Assembly: GCA_046331265.1 (NCBI GenBank)
Contig: JAXLRE010000006.1
Span: 1-64,000 of the forward strand
Reading direction: 5' to 3'
DNA length: 64,000 nt
Source: JAGPDB01 sp046331265
Lineage (GTDB): Bacteria > Actinomycetota > Acidimicrobiia > IMCC26256 > JAGPDB01
The notes beneath the pieces are model-generated. The model made no database searches and was not told the DNA's origin. It saw only the letters and a program-made list of their open reading frames with translations. The translations under genes and the position numbers were made by a program. This document shows positions 24,301-33,276 of the stretch, in pieces; within the stretch, counting starts at the first letter, position 1; each line of letters starts with the position of its first letter.

Positions 24301-25119
24301 TTATTTTAGGATTAACCAGGCAAAAACCCCTAGTCCTGCAGCTATTCTGTAGATAACGAATGGGGTAAAAGACTTTGTGCGGAGTAACTTTAATAGACCA
24401 TAAACAGCGATCCAGCCTGTGATTGCAGACACACAAACACCAACTATCATCGGCCACACTAAGTCATGAGGAATGCCATCACCTGTAATAGTTTTAGCTC
24501 CAGTAAATAGTGTTGCTCCTGCAACAATTGGTATCAACATCAAAAAACTAAGACGTGCACTAGCTTCGCGTGTGAAACCCTGCGATCGTAATGCAGTCAT
24601 TGTTATTCCACTTCTTGATACTCCTGGTTGTAGTGCTAGTGCTTGGCTAGCTCCCGCAATAATTGCATCTTTAATCGTTAGTTCTTCTTTTTGTCTAGAT
24701 CCAACAAGTTTGTCTGCAAAAAATAAAACTAAACCAAAAACAATAAGCATTGAAGCAACAAGTGCAGGCTGGCTTAAGTGTTCAGAAATCATATTTTCAA
24801 AAAGTGCACCTAACAATGCGCCAGGAATAGATGTAACAAGAATTAGTAAACCAAATTTTGTATATTGGTTCATCTTTCTAGTTTTAATTGATGATAAACA
24901 CGAACTGATTATTTTCAGTATGTCTTTATGTAGGTATGCAACAGCACCAATTAATGTTCCAGCGTGCAGTGCAACATCAAATGTTTTCTCGACACTTGGA
25001 GATAACTCTTTCCATCCAAATAATTGAGGAACTAAAACTAAGTGTCCACTTGACGAAATTGGAAGGAACTCGGTTAATCCCTGGACGAATCCTAGAATTA
25101 TTGCATGAATTATTGACAT
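24301..25119 (-). CDS. uppP: Undecaprenyl-diphosphatase UppP/BacA
   Basis: This integral membrane enzyme dephosphorylates undecaprenyl pyrophosphate, recycling the lipid carrier of peptidoglycan synthesis, and confers bacitracin tolerance. Both family motifs are present: GLTEFLPISSSGHLVL near the N-terminus and PGVSRSGITMTALRSQGF in the second half. It has 272 residues and about eight helices. It starts 10 bases after the SAF-protein stop. A TAGCCT 7 bases before the ATG might also allow leaderless expression. Confidence 0.95.
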   Translation of the reverse strand: MSIIHAIILGFVQGLTEFLPISSSGHLVLVPQLFGWKELSPSVEKTFDVALHAGTLIGAVAYLHKDILKIISSCLSSIKTRKMNQYTKFGLLILVTSIPGALLGALFENMISEHLSQPALVASMLIVFGLVLFFADKLVGSRQKEELTIKDAIIAGASQALALQPGVSRSGITMTALRSQGFTREASARLSFLMLIPIVAGATLFTGAKTITGDGIPHDLVWPMIVGVCVSAITGWIAVYGLLKLLRTKSFTPFVIYRIAAGLGVFAWLILK

Positions 25120-25129
25120 TTAAATAAGG

Positions 25130-25738
25130 CTAGTTCTTTGATCCATGTATAGCGAAGTGGACGCTATTTGTTGACATGGCTTGGACTATATCTGTTGCTT
25201 CATCAGGAGTTACTTCTACAAAAAATCCTTTATCGTCTCCGTTCGATTTGCTGTTTTTTGTTAAGCCGTAAAGTATTTCTACATCTTCAGCAACTTTAAA
25301 CGAGGAGTACCCATCTTCACTCGTTGCTATTAGATCGGCTTTACTGGAGAAGTTTTCATTGAGAGGTTCTTTAGACGGTATAAATACAATTCTTTTATCT
25401 TTAGTAGTAATTTCTGAGAAATTTTTAACTAGCATATTTTTAGTAATTAATGTATTGGGCTTTAGATCTAAAAGAAAATATTTATATTCATGTATGTTTT
25501 TTAAAGAATTATTTGGTACATCGTTGGTGAACATTTCTCGTTTTGTAAAATCGGATAAATCAATTTGGTCTCCGCGTTTAACTTCTTTATTTAGAATTAA
25601 AAATGTTTCCCTTTGACCAAACGAATTTGAATAGTTATAGATTTTTAAAGTTGAACTGAAAATTATATATCCCAGCAAAATCGCAATAAACCAAGTAGCT
25701 GCTATTGTGCTTTTAGATTTAGGGGACCGTTTAAGCAT
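25130..25738 (-). CDS. SAF-domain membrane-anchored protein (CpaB/RcpC-like)
   Basis: One N-terminal membrane helix (TIAATWFIAILLGYIIFSS) is followed by a SAF domain (FLILNKEVKRGDQIDLSDFTKREMF ... LKPNTLITKNMLVKN) and an RcpC-like C-terminal domain. CpaB/RcpC proteins assist Tad/Flp pilus secretion, but no other tad gene is here. Stand-alone SAF proteins next to fmdB are common in actinobacteria. I start at the ATG at 25738, because TATTGT (TANNNT) lies 6 bases upstream. The in-frame TTG at 25753 is weaker. Confidence 0.7.
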   Translation of the reverse strand: MLKRSPKSKSTIAATWFIAILLGYIIFSSTLKIYNYSNSFGQRETFLILNKEVKRGDQIDLSDFTKREMFTNDVPNNSLKNIHEYKYFLLDLKPNTLITKNMLVKNFSEITTKDKRIVFIPSKEPLNENFSSKADLIATSEDGYSSFKVAEDVEILYGLTKNSKSNGDDKGFFVEVTPDEATDIVQAMSTNSVHFAIHGSKN

Positions 25739-25781
25739 CACCAAACAATACAATAAAAGACAATATTAAGCAACAAATTGC

Positions 25782-26045
25782 TTATTTAGATTCTTTTGAA
25801 GAGCTTTTTGATGTAGAAGTATCTGATTTAGCAGGTGTTTCAGGCTTTTTTGTTGTTGATGAACTTTTTGTTTTATTGTCAGTTTTGTAAAAGCCAGAAC
25901 CTTTTAGAACTATACCGGCACTTGAAAAAACCTTAACAAGCTCTCCACCACATATTTCGTGAGTAGTCAAAGCATCATCAGTCATTCTTTGCTCGACTTC
26001 GAAGTTATCTCCGCATTTATTGCAATGATATTCATATGTTGGCAT
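25782..26045 (-). CDS. FmdB-family zinc-ribbon protein (Ruc-like)
   Basis: The N-terminus MPTYEYHCNKCG opens a zinc ribbon with ligands C-x2-C and a second half reduced to H-x2-C (HEICGG), followed by VFSSAGIVLKGSGFYKTD, the family signature. The last 40 residues are a disordered Ser/Thr/Lys tail. The mycobacterial homologue Rv0991c (Ruc) is a redox-regulated chaperone with the same ribbon-plus-disordered-tail layout. A similar role here is inference. An in-frame ATG six bases upstream (26051) is equally possible. Confidence 0.8.
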   Translation of the reverse strand: MPTYEYHCNKCGDNFEVEQRMTDDALTTHEICGGELVKVFSSAGIVLKGSGFYKTDNKTKSSSTTKKPETPAKSDTSTSKSSSKESK

Positions 26046-26118
26046 AAACATTAATTTTACTCTTTTTGTATTTATCTTCAAGAAAAGAATCGATAACTAG
26101 AGATAGTAAAATCAACCG

Positions 26119-26718
26119 GTGATTTGGGCATTGGCATTAGTGGTACCGGCTTATTTGATTGGTAACATTGCGTTTTCTGTACTTGTTGCAAAAATGGCGG
26201 GACACGATATATATAACGAAGGATCAAAAAATCCTGGAGCAAGTAATGTTGTCCGGATAGCAGGTTGGAAGTGGGGCTTACTTGCTATGGCATTAGATAT
26301 AGCAAAAGGTTTTATCCCTACATTGCTAACGGCAGTGACGTTAAATGAGCTAATTCCTGATCAACAATCTCGAATAATTCAGTACTTAGTCGGTTTTGCA
26401 ACCATTGTTGGTCACAGTTTTCCCATTGGTCGAAAAGGTGGAAAATCCATTGCCACTGGCGGTGGAGTTATAGTTGCACTTTTCCCCATCCCTGGTATTA
26501 CTGCCATTGCGCTGTGGGCAATAATTATGAAATTTACAAAGTTGCCAGTGGTATCATCGCTGGTAGCAGCAGCTATTTTGCCAATATGGGTATTCATAGT
26601 GCATTATTATATGTGGGAATTTGTCATAGTTTTGGCGTTTTATGCGTTCGTCGTTATTAGGCATATCCCAAATATAAAACGGTTACTTTCTAAACAAGAA
26701 AGCTCTGTAAGGCGATAA
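26119..26718 (+). CDS. plsY: Acyl-phosphate:glycerol-3-phosphate acyltransferase PlsY
   Basis: PlsY is the membrane enzyme that starts phospholipid synthesis by acylating glycerol 3-phosphate from acyl phosphate. The motifs GSKNPGASNVVRIAGWKWG and GHSFPIGRKGGKSIATGGGV are the conserved cytoplasmic loops. It has 199 residues and five helices. The start is a GTG. plsX is not in the window. galU follows closely in the same direction. Confidence 0.92.
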   Translation: MIWALALVVPAYLIGNIAFSVLVAKMAGHDIYNEGSKNPGASNVVRIAGWKWGLLAMALDIAKGFIPTLLTAVTLNELIPDQQSRIIQYLVGFATIVGHSFPIGRKGGKSIATGGGVIVALFPIPGITAIALWAIIMKFTKLPVVSSLVAAAILPIWVFIVHYYMWEFVIVLAFYAFVVIRHIPNIKRLLSKQESSVRR

Positions 26719-26725
26719 ATACATA

Positions 26726-27613
26726 ATGAGCAAAGTATCTAGTCAAGTAAAAATAGCAGTCATCCCAGCTGCTGGTTTGGGTACAAGATTTTTACCTCTA
26801 ACAAAATCGCAACCAAAAGAGATGCTGCCTTTAGTAGATAAACCTGCAATTCAGTATGTTGTTGAAGAAGCAGTCAATGCTGGGATTGATGACATCTTAA
26901 TTATTACAGGACGAGGAAAAAGGGCAATTGAAGATCACTTCGATCGCAACTTTGAACTTGACTATGCACTTAGAGAAAAAGGGAAAGTCGAAGAACTAGA
27001 AATACTTGAGCAGATAGAATCTCTTGCAAACATTCACTACATACGTCAACGTGACCCTAATGGTCTTGGTCATGCTGTATCCGTTGCTAAAGCACATGTT
27101 GGAGAACACCCATTTGCAGTAATGCTGGGTGACGATATTATGGCTGACGATTCAAATCTTTTAAAAGATATGAAAAAAGATTTTGAAACTCATTCATCGA
27201 GTGTTATCGGTTTAATGAAAGTCGATCCGAATGAAATATCTAGTTACGGATGTGTGGGTTTAGATTCTCAAATAGATGAGGACCTTGTAAAGATCAAAGA
27301 GATAGTCGAGAAACCTGCAAAAGAAAATGCGCCGAGCAACTTGGCTGTTATCGGTCGTTATATTTTTTCACCAGAAATTTTTGATTGTATAGATCAAATA
27401 AATCCTGGTTACGGTGGTGAAATCCAGTTAACAGATGCTATTTCGATGCTGTTACAAAAACAAAATGTATATGGGCGAATACTTAAATCTGGAAGATACG
27501 ATGTCGGTCAAAAGGCAGATTGGATACTTGCTAATATCTCGCTAGCTCTAGAAAGAGAAGATCTTCGAGATGAAGTTAAAAGAGGATTGAAAGAGATCCT
27601 CGATCGTCAGTAG
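26726..27613 (+). CDS. galU: UTP-glucose-1-phosphate uridylyltransferase
   Basis: GalU makes UDP-glucose for cell-envelope polysaccharides and glycolipids. The nucleotidyltransferase loop AAGLGTRFLPLTKSQPKEMLP, the GEHPFAVMLGDDIM metal site, VEKPAKENAPSNLAVIGRYIF and GGEIQLTDAI are all present. It has 295 residues, the usual length. Its position before moaC and a sepX-like gene parallels the actinobacterial galU-moeA-rimJ-glpR order. Confidence 0.95.
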   Translation: MSKVSSQVKIAVIPAAGLGTRFLPLTKSQPKEMLPLVDKPAIQYVVEEAVNAGIDDILIITGRGKRAIEDHFDRNFELDYALREKGKVEELEILEQIESLANIHYIRQRDPNGLGHAVSVAKAHVGEHPFAVMLGDDIMADDSNLLKDMKKDFETHSSSVIGLMKVDPNEISSYGCVGLDSQIDEDLVKIKEIVEKPAKENAPSNLAVIGRYIFSPEIFDCIDQINPGYGGEIQLTDAISMLLQKQNVYGRILKSGRYDVGQKADWILANISLALEREDLRDEVKRGLKEILDRQ

Positions 27614-27624
27614 CAATTTAATGG

Positions 27625-27630
27625 TAAAGT
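27625..27630 (+). promoter_or_regulatory. Leaderless -10 box of moaC
   Basis: TAAAGT (TANNNT) ends 6 bases before the moaC ATG and no ribosome-binding site is present, so transcription probably begins at or next to the start codon. Confidence 0.5.
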
Positions 27631-27636
27631 TATTTA

Positions 27637-28137
27637 ATGCCTTCAGAATATACCTTTCTTGATCCACTGGGCAGGGCTCGAATGCCAGAGTCTTCTGCGA
27701 AAGAACCTGTACACCGTAGAGCTGTTGCCCGATGTAAAGTGCGAATGCTTGCAGATACAGCAAATAAAATCGCGACTGGTTCCATTGCAAAAGGTGATGT
27801 GCTAGCAGTATCACGAGTTGCTGGGATCCAAGCTGCAAAACAGACTTCAAACCTTTTGCCTCTGTGCCACCCTCTATTGATTCAAAGTGTTTTCGTAAAC
27901 TTTCGTTTAGAAGAAGATTTTGTTGAAGTTGAAAGTCAAGTTGATACTGTTGATCGTACAGGTGTAGAGATGGAAGCATTAACAGCTTGCAGTGTTGCAG
28001 CATTGACTGTTTATGACATGTGTAAAAGTATTGATCGAACAATGGAAATTACTGATATCGCATTGTGGGAAAAAAGTGGTGGATCACAAGGTCCATGGCG
28101 CAGAACTAGCGACATAGACGACGATTTAGGTTTTTAA
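27637..28137 (+). CDS. moaC: Cyclic pyranopterin monophosphate synthase MoaC
   Basis: MoaC forms cyclic pyranopterin monophosphate in molybdenum cofactor synthesis. The active-site motifs LLPLCHPLLI and VDTVDRTGVEMEALTACSVAALTVYDMCKS are intact, with the catalytic Lys in ITDIALWEKSGG. The N-terminus LDPLGRARM is slightly altered but recognisable. No moaA, moaE or moeA is in the window. Expression is probably leaderless. Confidence 0.94.
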   Translation: MPSEYTFLDPLGRARMPESSAKEPVHRRAVARCKVRMLADTANKIATGSIAKGDVLAVSRVAGIQAAKQTSNLLPLCHPLLIQSVFVNFRLEEDFVEVESQVDTVDRTGVEMEALTACSVAALTVYDMCKSIDRTMEITDIALWEKSGGSQGPWRRTSDIDDDLGF

Positions 28138-28263
28138 TAATTCCCAGATCAACCTCTAAGAAATTGCATTGGATAGTCATTTTTTAGTTGACTTATATAT
28201 CCATATGAAATCCGCTTACGTATATGAATTGTTAGCTAACGTAGATGTTAGAAAAGGTTGTGA

Positions 28264-28677
28264 ATGTTACTACTAATAATTCTTGGTACATTATGGGCAG
28301 CGGTTTTAGTCCCGCCTTTATTACGTGCACGTTCAGAGAAAAAAAGTAGTGCAACTGGCGATTACGCAAACACTCTTGGTGTATTAGAAAGCTCAAATAG
28401 AAATATACGTTCAATGCCTAGAATGGCTTCTGGATTAGTGGATTCGCGTGCACATAATTCATTAAACACAAAATCTAAAGCAAATAAGAGAAGGCAAGAT
28501 ATCTTAAAAGCTCTATTAATCGCTGCAGTTACTACTTTACTATTGGCAATATTTGTATCATTTGCAAAAAGTTTTTGGATTGCACTAAATGTAATTATTG
28601 ATATTGCTTTAGGGACATATATTTACTTATTGCTTCAAATTAAAGAACAAAAGACTCGTCGTAATCAAAAATTTTAA
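28264..28677 (+). CDS. SepX/GlpR-like membrane protein
   Basis: An N-terminal helix (LLLIILGTLWAAVLVPPLLRARSE) resembles the start of the actinobacterial divisome protein SepX (GlpR). A 55-residue cytoplasmic linker follows, then two more helices (ILKALLIAAVTTLLLAIFVSF, FWIALNVIIDIALGTYIYLLL) and a basic end. The N-terminal pattern and its place downstream of galU agree with SepX/GlpR, which helps stabilise the division ring in Streptomyces. At 137 residues it is short for that family, so the call is moderate. An AAAAGG site precedes the ATG. Confidence 0.55.
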   Translation: MLLLIILGTLWAAVLVPPLLRARSEKKSSATGDYANTLGVLESSNRNIRSMPRMASGLVDSRAHNSLNTKSKANKRRQDILKALLIAAVTTLLLAIFVSFAKSFWIALNVIIDIALGTYIYLLLQIKEQKTRRNQKF

Positions 28678-28687
28678 AGGTTAAGAA

Positions 28688-29278
28688 TTGGATATTGATA
28701 TTGAAGATTCGAAATCAATTTTCGAAAGTCAACATAATGCTCGTGAATCCATGCTGGTTACTTCACGAAAAATCATTCAGTTAGCGTCGAGTTCGATTAG
28801 GTCTTCGCATAGATCAGAATTCGAAAAGGCTCAAAAACTAAATGAAGAAGGTAAACAATTAGTTGAACTTTGTGGAAACGAATTAGAAAAATTTCCAACG
28901 ATTGCAGCTAATTCAATGTATTACGATGCTCAAAAAGAATACACAGAAAGCTGCTGTGTTTTGAATATATTACGAGGCGAAAGCATACCAACTCGTGATG
29001 AATTAAATGTTGAGCCTGCAGCGTATATAAATGGTTTAGTCGAAGCAGCAAGTGAAATGCGCAGAAGTGTTTTAGATGCTTTAAAGAATGATGATGTAGA
29101 TCAAGCTAATAAACTTTTAGAAATTATGGATGATGTATACACAATGGCAATTTCTATTGATTTTCCAGATGCGATAACACACGGACTTCGTCGAACAACT
29201 GATGCATTTCGTGCTGTGCTTGAACGCACTCGTGGAGATGTAACAACAGCAATTGTTTTCTTACGAGCACGTAAATAA
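28688..29278 (+). CDS. Translin-family protein
   Basis: This all-helical protein of 196 residues has the translin signature in its C-terminal half (AAYINGLVEAASEMRRSVLDALKNDD, LLEIMDDVYTMAISIDFPDAITHGLRRTTDAFRAVLERTRGDVTTA). Eukaryotic translin and TRAX bind and cut small RNAs. Archaeal and the few bacterial relatives are RNA- or DNA-binding octamers of unclear role. The start is a TTG with AAAGG upstream. It lies 10 bases after the sepX-like gene and 2 bases before trpEG, which suggests one operon. Confidence 0.78.
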   Translation: MDIDIEDSKSIFESQHNARESMLVTSRKIIQLASSSIRSSHRSEFEKAQKLNEEGKQLVELCGNELEKFPTIAANSMYYDAQKEYTESCCVLNILRGESIPTRDELNVEPAAYINGLVEAASEMRRSVLDALKNDDVDQANKLLEIMDDVYTMAISIDFPDAITHGLRRTTDAFRAVLERTRGDVTTAIVFLRARK

Positions 29279-29280
29279 AC

Positions 29281-31554
29281 ATGAATACTAAGTCTTATAA
29301 GTGTAAGTCAGCTCCAGTAACTATTAATGTTTCTGTAAACGAGACAACAAGCGACAAAGTTAACTCAACAATAAATGAACTAAAAAATTATCGTGGCTTC
29401 ATGCTAACTTCTCGTTACGAATATCCAGGACGGTACACGCGATGGGACATTGCTACATTTTGTCCCCCAATAGTTATTGAAGGACAAGGAAATGAAATAA
29501 GTATTAAATCTCTTAATATGCGTGGAACATTATTACTTGATGCATTCTCGTCGGTTTTGTCTCAAATAGATTTCTTAGAAAAAACGATAAGTTCATCTGA
29601 GTGTCTTAAATATTTCATTGCTGAATCTTCTAGCAACTTTATGGAAGAAGATAGATCAAAGATGGCACACATTATGAATGTAGTTCGTCATCTTCGAGAT
29701 GCCTTTTATGTCGACGAACCATATATAGGTTTTTATGGAGCTTTTGGATATGACTTAGGTATTGATTTTATGGGTGTTAAACGCGCTCAACCGAGAAGTG
29801 GTGACCGTGACTTAGTCCTATATTTTGTTGACCAACTATATATAACTGACCATGCTAATAACAGTTCATTTGTGATTGATTACGACTTCCAAATTGATAT
29901 TGATGCAAATATTAAATCTACAGAATTAATTGAACGCACAGGAGATTTATCACAGTACAAGCCCGCTGAAATTTCTCCGTCACGAGACATGCGCCCAGGT
30001 GAATACAGCGAGGTAGTCGATGTTGCGAAAGAGTATTTCGCTAGAGGTGATCTTTTTGAAGTTGTTCCTTCGCAGGTATTTAGTGAACCATGTGCAGCGA
30101 ATCCAGTTGATGTTTTCGAAAAATTACTACAAGTTAACCCAGCCCCCTATGGAGCAATAATTAATTTAGGTGAAAACGAATGGACTGTTTCGGCTTCACC
30201 TGAAATGTATGTTCGAGCTGAAGGTAAGCGTGTTGAAAGCTGTCCTATTGCAGGAACTATTGCTCGAGGATCTGGGGATATAACTGACGAAGATCAAATA
30301 CGAACTCTTCTTGAATCTGAAAAAGAAAAATCTGAACTAACAATGTGTACAGATGTCGATCGCAATGATAAATCTCGTGTTTGTATTCCAAGCACAATAG
30401 ATGTTATTGGTCGACGTCAAATTGAAATTTATTCTCGATTAATTCATACAGTTGATCATGTTGAAGGTTACTTAGAAGATGGTTATGATTCGATTGATGC
30501 ATTCTTAACGCATATGTGGGCAGTAACTGTGACTGGTGCTCCGAAAATGTGGGCAATGAACTTTATAGAAAAGTATGAAAAATCACCCCGAAGATTTTAT
30601 GGTGGGGCAATGGGTTACATAGGACTTAATGGTTCATTAAATACAGGTTTAATGCTTCGCACAATACATTTTCATTCCGGTTCGGCACATATACGAGTCG
30701 GTGCAACCTTACTTGCAGATTCTGATCCACAAATGGAAGAAAAAGAAACAGAATTAAAAGCAAGTGCAATGTTGGATGTCGTTAGGCACTGTCACGATGT
30801 AGCAAGTGGTGGAGACGGTAGAGATTATGTTTTGACTATACCTAAGGCACACGATTTAGTATTAACTGATAAAGAAGATAGTGAGAATATTTCTAAAGAA
30901 GAAATACATTCGAAACATTCCCTAGATAGTGAAGCGCGTGTTGATATGCCAAAAGTTTTATTAGTTGATTGTGAAGATTCTTTTGTCCATACATTGGCTG
31001 GCTATTTTCGCATGTGTGGGGCAGTTGTTCATACTAAACGTATTGGTTTTTCAATGGAGGAATTCCAGAAAGAGATCGACACAATAAATCCTGATTTACT
31101 TTGTTTGTCGCCGGGTCCAGGTTCTCCAACTGATTTTGGACTATCACAAATAATTGATATATCTATAAAAAACTCACTACCTATTTTTGGAGTTTGCTTA
31201 GGTTTACAAGCATTAGTTGAATATTTTGGTGGAACTCTTTCTCAACTTGAAGAACCGGTACACGGTAAGGCTTCCGTAATTGTTTTGGAGAGTGACTCAG
31301 GGAAAATATTTGCTGACATAGAAGAAAATTTTGAAGCTGGTCGTTACCACTCTTTATATGCAAATGAAAATACTTTCCCTTTTACTGAACTTAAAATAAC
31401 AGCTCGAACAGAATTAGATCATGTGATAATGGCTGTTGAACATGTGTCTAAATCTATTGCAGCTGTGCAGTTTCATCCTGAATCAATAATGACATTTGAT
31501 AACAATTCAGGGCATAAGATTATCCAAAACGTGCTCGACTCCCTGGCTAAGTAG
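29281..31554 (+). CDS. trpEG: Single-chain anthranilate synthase (TrpE-TrpG fusion)
   Basis: It converts chorismate and glutamine to anthranilate, the first step of tryptophan synthesis. Residues 1-540 are the TrpE chorismate-binding part (VVPSQVFSEP, CPIAGTIARG, TMCTDVDRNDKSRVC, TVTGAPKMWAMNF, HIRVGATLLADSDPQMEEKETELKA). Residues 556-757 are the glutamine amidotransferase, with the nucleophile in GVCLGLQALVEYFGG and His-Glu in QFHPES. Fused TrpEG of this clade is known in Rhizobiales and scattered others, whereas mycobacteria have separate subunits. No other trp gene is adjacent. Confidence 0.93.
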   Translation: MNTKSYKCKSAPVTINVSVNETTSDKVNSTINELKNYRGFMLTSRYEYPGRYTRWDIATFCPPIVIEGQGNEISIKSLNMRGTLLLDAFSSVLSQIDFLEKTISSSECLKYFIAESSSNFMEEDRSKMAHIMNVVRHLRDAFYVDEPYIGFYGAFGYDLGIDFMGVKRAQPRSGDRDLVLYFVDQLYITDHANNSSFVIDYDFQIDIDANIKSTELIERTGDLSQYKPAEISPSRDMRPGEYSEVVDVAKEYFARGDLFEVVPSQVFSEPCAANPVDVFEKLLQVNPAPYGAIINLGENEWTVSASPEMYVRAEGKRVESCPIAGTIARGSGDITDEDQIRTLLESEKEKSELTMCTDVDRNDKSRVCIPSTIDVIGRRQIEIYSRLIHTVDHVEGYLEDGYDSIDAFLTHMWAVTVTGAPKMWAMNFIEKYEKSPRRFYGGAMGYIGLNGSLNTGLMLRTIHFHSGSAHIRVGATLLADSDPQMEEKETELKASAMLDVVRHCHDVASGGDGRDYVLTIPKAHDLVLTDKEDSENISKEEIHSKHSLDSEARVDMPKVLLVDCEDSFVHTLAGYFRMCGAVVHTKRIGFSMEEFQKEIDTINPDLLCLSPGPGSPTDFGLSQIIDISIKNSLPIFGVCLGLQALVEYFGGTLSQLEEPVHGKASVIVLESDSGKIFADIEENFEAGRYHSLYANENTFPFTELKITARTELDHVIMAVEHVSKSIAAVQFHPESIMTFDNNSGHKIIQNVLDSLAK

Positions 31555-31594
31555 TAGTGTTTCAACGTTAAATTTCTTACAAAAAGGGGAACAA

Positions 31595-31963
31595 ATGAAA
31601 AATACTTTAAAAGAGTTTAAAGACTTTATTGCAACTGGAAATCTTATAGACCTATCTGTAGCTTTCGTGCTTGGTTTAGCTGTAAAAGCAGTAATAGATT
31701 CTTTTATCAACGGTATTGTTTTAAACATCATCGCAGCTATTGTTGGTAAACCTAATTTCGACGATATAAAAATTGGTATTGGAAAATCAGATATATTAAT
31801 CGGTACATTTTTAACAGCAGTAGTTAATCTCTTAATAGTGGGCGCTGTTCTATTTGCCGTAGTTAAGGTTATGACTAAATTCAAAAAGGAAGAAGCAGCT
31901 GCTGGGAGCTCAGATACTGAAATATCTCTTTTAACAGAGATCCGTGATTCCCTAAAGAAGTAA
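31595..31963 (+). CDS. mscL: Large-conductance mechanosensitive channel MscL
   Basis: MscL is a membrane pentamer that opens under turgor stress. Helix 1 begins KEFKDFIATGNLIDLSVAFVLGLAVKAVIDSF, and helix 2 is FLTAVVNLLIVGAVLFAVVKVM, followed by the conserved C-terminal helix (LLTEIRDSLKK). I use the ATG at 31595 with AAAAGGGGA upstream. The frame is open further but the extra 33 residues do not belong to the family. A terminator follows. Confidence 0.95.
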   Translation: MKNTLKEFKDFIATGNLIDLSVAFVLGLAVKAVIDSFINGIVLNIIAAIVGKPNFDDIKIGIGKSDILIGTFLTAVVNLLIVGAVLFAVVKVMTKFKKEEAAAGSSDTEISLLTEIRDSLKK

Positions 31964-31971
31964 TACCTATG

Positions 31972-31999
31972 AGACCTGGCTATCAAGCCAGGTCTTTGT
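31972..31999 (+). terminator. Rho-independent terminator of mscL
   Basis: A 9-base stem AGACCTGGC / GCCAGGTCT with loop TATCAA is followed by TTTG TT. It lies 9 bases after the mscL stop. Confidence 0.75.
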
Positions 32000-32029
32000 T
32001 CCGTTTTGTGGGGCTAGGTCTCCTACAAG

Positions 32030-32035
32030 TAGTCT
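32030..32035 (+). promoter_or_regulatory. Leaderless -10 box of the orphan parA gene
   Basis: TAGTCT (TANNNT) ends 6 bases before the ATG at 32042 and no ribosome-binding site is present. Confidence 0.45.
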
Positions 32036-32041
32036 TAGTAG

Positions 32042-32878
32042 ATGGTCGCAGTAGCAATAGCTAATCAAAAAGGTGGAGTCGGTAAAACTACTGTAACTCT
32101 TGGTTTAGCTCAAACAGCTACGAATTTTGGGTTGAAAGTTTTAGTTGTTGATTGTGATCCGCAAGCAAATGCAACTGCTGGTTTAGACGACATTTCTGAT
32201 TCTAAATATTCTCTTGCTGAAGTTCTAGAGCAAGAAAAGATTCTAAATATTGATGAAATTTATGAATACGGTTTTAGATCTCCATGGTCAAGTACTGACG
32301 GAAATTCATCTATTGATGTAATAAGGTCAAACTCGCGGTTATCAAATATTGAATCTCATTTAGCAAGCGATCCAATAGGTTCATTTGATCGTCTAGAGAT
32401 GGCAATCTCGAAGATTAAAGACCAATATGATTTAATACTTTTTGATTGCCCTCCATCTGTAGGACTGATAACGATTAATGCATTGTTTGCAGCAGATGAA
32501 GTAATAATTGTTTCTGCACCGAGTGCGTGGTCAGTAGATGGCGTTGATTCTTTTGTTAATAACATCGAGCGTATTCGTAAACGTAGAGATGGTAAGCCAA
32601 ATATTGCCGGTATAGTCATTAATAATGTTGGTAGAACACGCGACGCTAAATATTGGCAGAATGATATTGAAAATAGATTTGGTATCAGTTCTCTAAGCGT
32701 TCCAGCACGGGCTGCAATAGCAGAATCTTGTGCAATGTCGGTACCTTTGGCGAACATGGGAGCCCGTCCTGGCGCTAAAGAAGCACTATCAAACTTTTCA
32801 GAAATATTCAGTCAATTTATAGGATTAACCGTCGATGATTCACAGAGCGCAAAGCTGGACAGCGTTTCAGTAATTTAA
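32042..32878 (+). CDS. ParA/MinD-family ATPase, not next to parB
   Basis: This is a deviant Walker A ATPase of the ParA type. It has KGGVGKTT with the signature first lysine, VVDCDPQANAT, LILFDCPPSVGLIT, and SAPSAWSVDGVDSF in place of the usual TP-E-S-DG segment. It has 278 residues and no N-terminal DNA-binding extension, as in chromosomal ParA. No parB, gidB or parS-like site follows. Instead a basic tail-anchored protein is encoded 17 bases downstream. It may position a cellular cargo other than the chromosome. Confidence 0.85.
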   Translation: MVAVAIANQKGGVGKTTVTLGLAQTATNFGLKVLVVDCDPQANATAGLDDISDSKYSLAEVLEQEKILNIDEIYEYGFRSPWSSTDGNSSIDVIRSNSRLSNIESHLASDPIGSFDRLEMAISKIKDQYDLILFDCPPSVGLITINALFAADEVIIVSAPSAWSVDGVDSFVNNIERIRKRRDGKPNIAGIVINNVGRTRDAKYWQNDIENRFGISSLSVPARAAIAESCAMSVPLANMGARPGAKEALSNFSEIFSQFIGLTVDDSQSAKLDSVSVI

Positions 32879-32895
32879 ATAAGAAAGCGAAGACT

Positions 32896-33189
32896 ATGGC
32901 TTACGACCCTAAAAAAACGAGACCAAAAGCAAAAGCAAAAGAATCAGTTGTAGACGAACTATTAGAGGAAAAAAAGCCAGCTGCGAAAAAGAAACCAGCT
33001 CCTAAACCTAAAAAAGACAATGTTCAAATTGCGCCAAAAGCAAAAGAAGAACCTGAAGAATCTAATGTGATTGAATTTCCCAACAAAGAGCAAGAGATTC
33101 CGTTGATTATGCAGCCTCAAGTTTGGGTTGCTACTGGTGCAGTTGCTCTTGTTCTTCTCTTAATGGTTAAGAGACGTAAAAAAAGATAG
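32896..33189 (+). CDS. Small Lys/Pro-rich tail-anchored membrane protein
   Basis: I recognise no family. Residues 1-50 are very rich in Lys, Ala and Pro (KPAAKKKPAPKPKKDN) and probably disordered. Residues 74-90 form the only membrane helix (QVWVATGAVALVLLLMV), followed by the basic end KRRKKR. That places the basic tail in the cytoplasm. The GAAG ribosome site and the 17-base gap to the parA-like gene suggest an operon and a possible membrane partner for that ATPase. Confidence 0.65.
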   Translation: MAYDPKKTRPKAKAKESVVDELLEEKKPAAKKKPAPKPKKDNVQIAPKAKEEPEESNVIEFPNKEQEIPLIMQPQVWVATGAVALVLLLMVKRRKKR

Positions 33190-33276
33190 AGTTTGTAAAA
33201 ATTAGCCGACCATCCACCATTTGTACCTAATTTCTTGGCACACTATAAGTACTAATGGCCTTACTGGGGGTGGAGA

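Noticed and set aside
24473..25027. 184-codon open frame opposite uppP
   Set aside because: It is antisense to a clear uppP gene and its translation has no recognisable features.
32042..32878. Chromosome-origin parABS locus
   Set aside because: No parB, gidB, rnpA, rpmH or dnaA and no parS-like palindrome were seen nearby.
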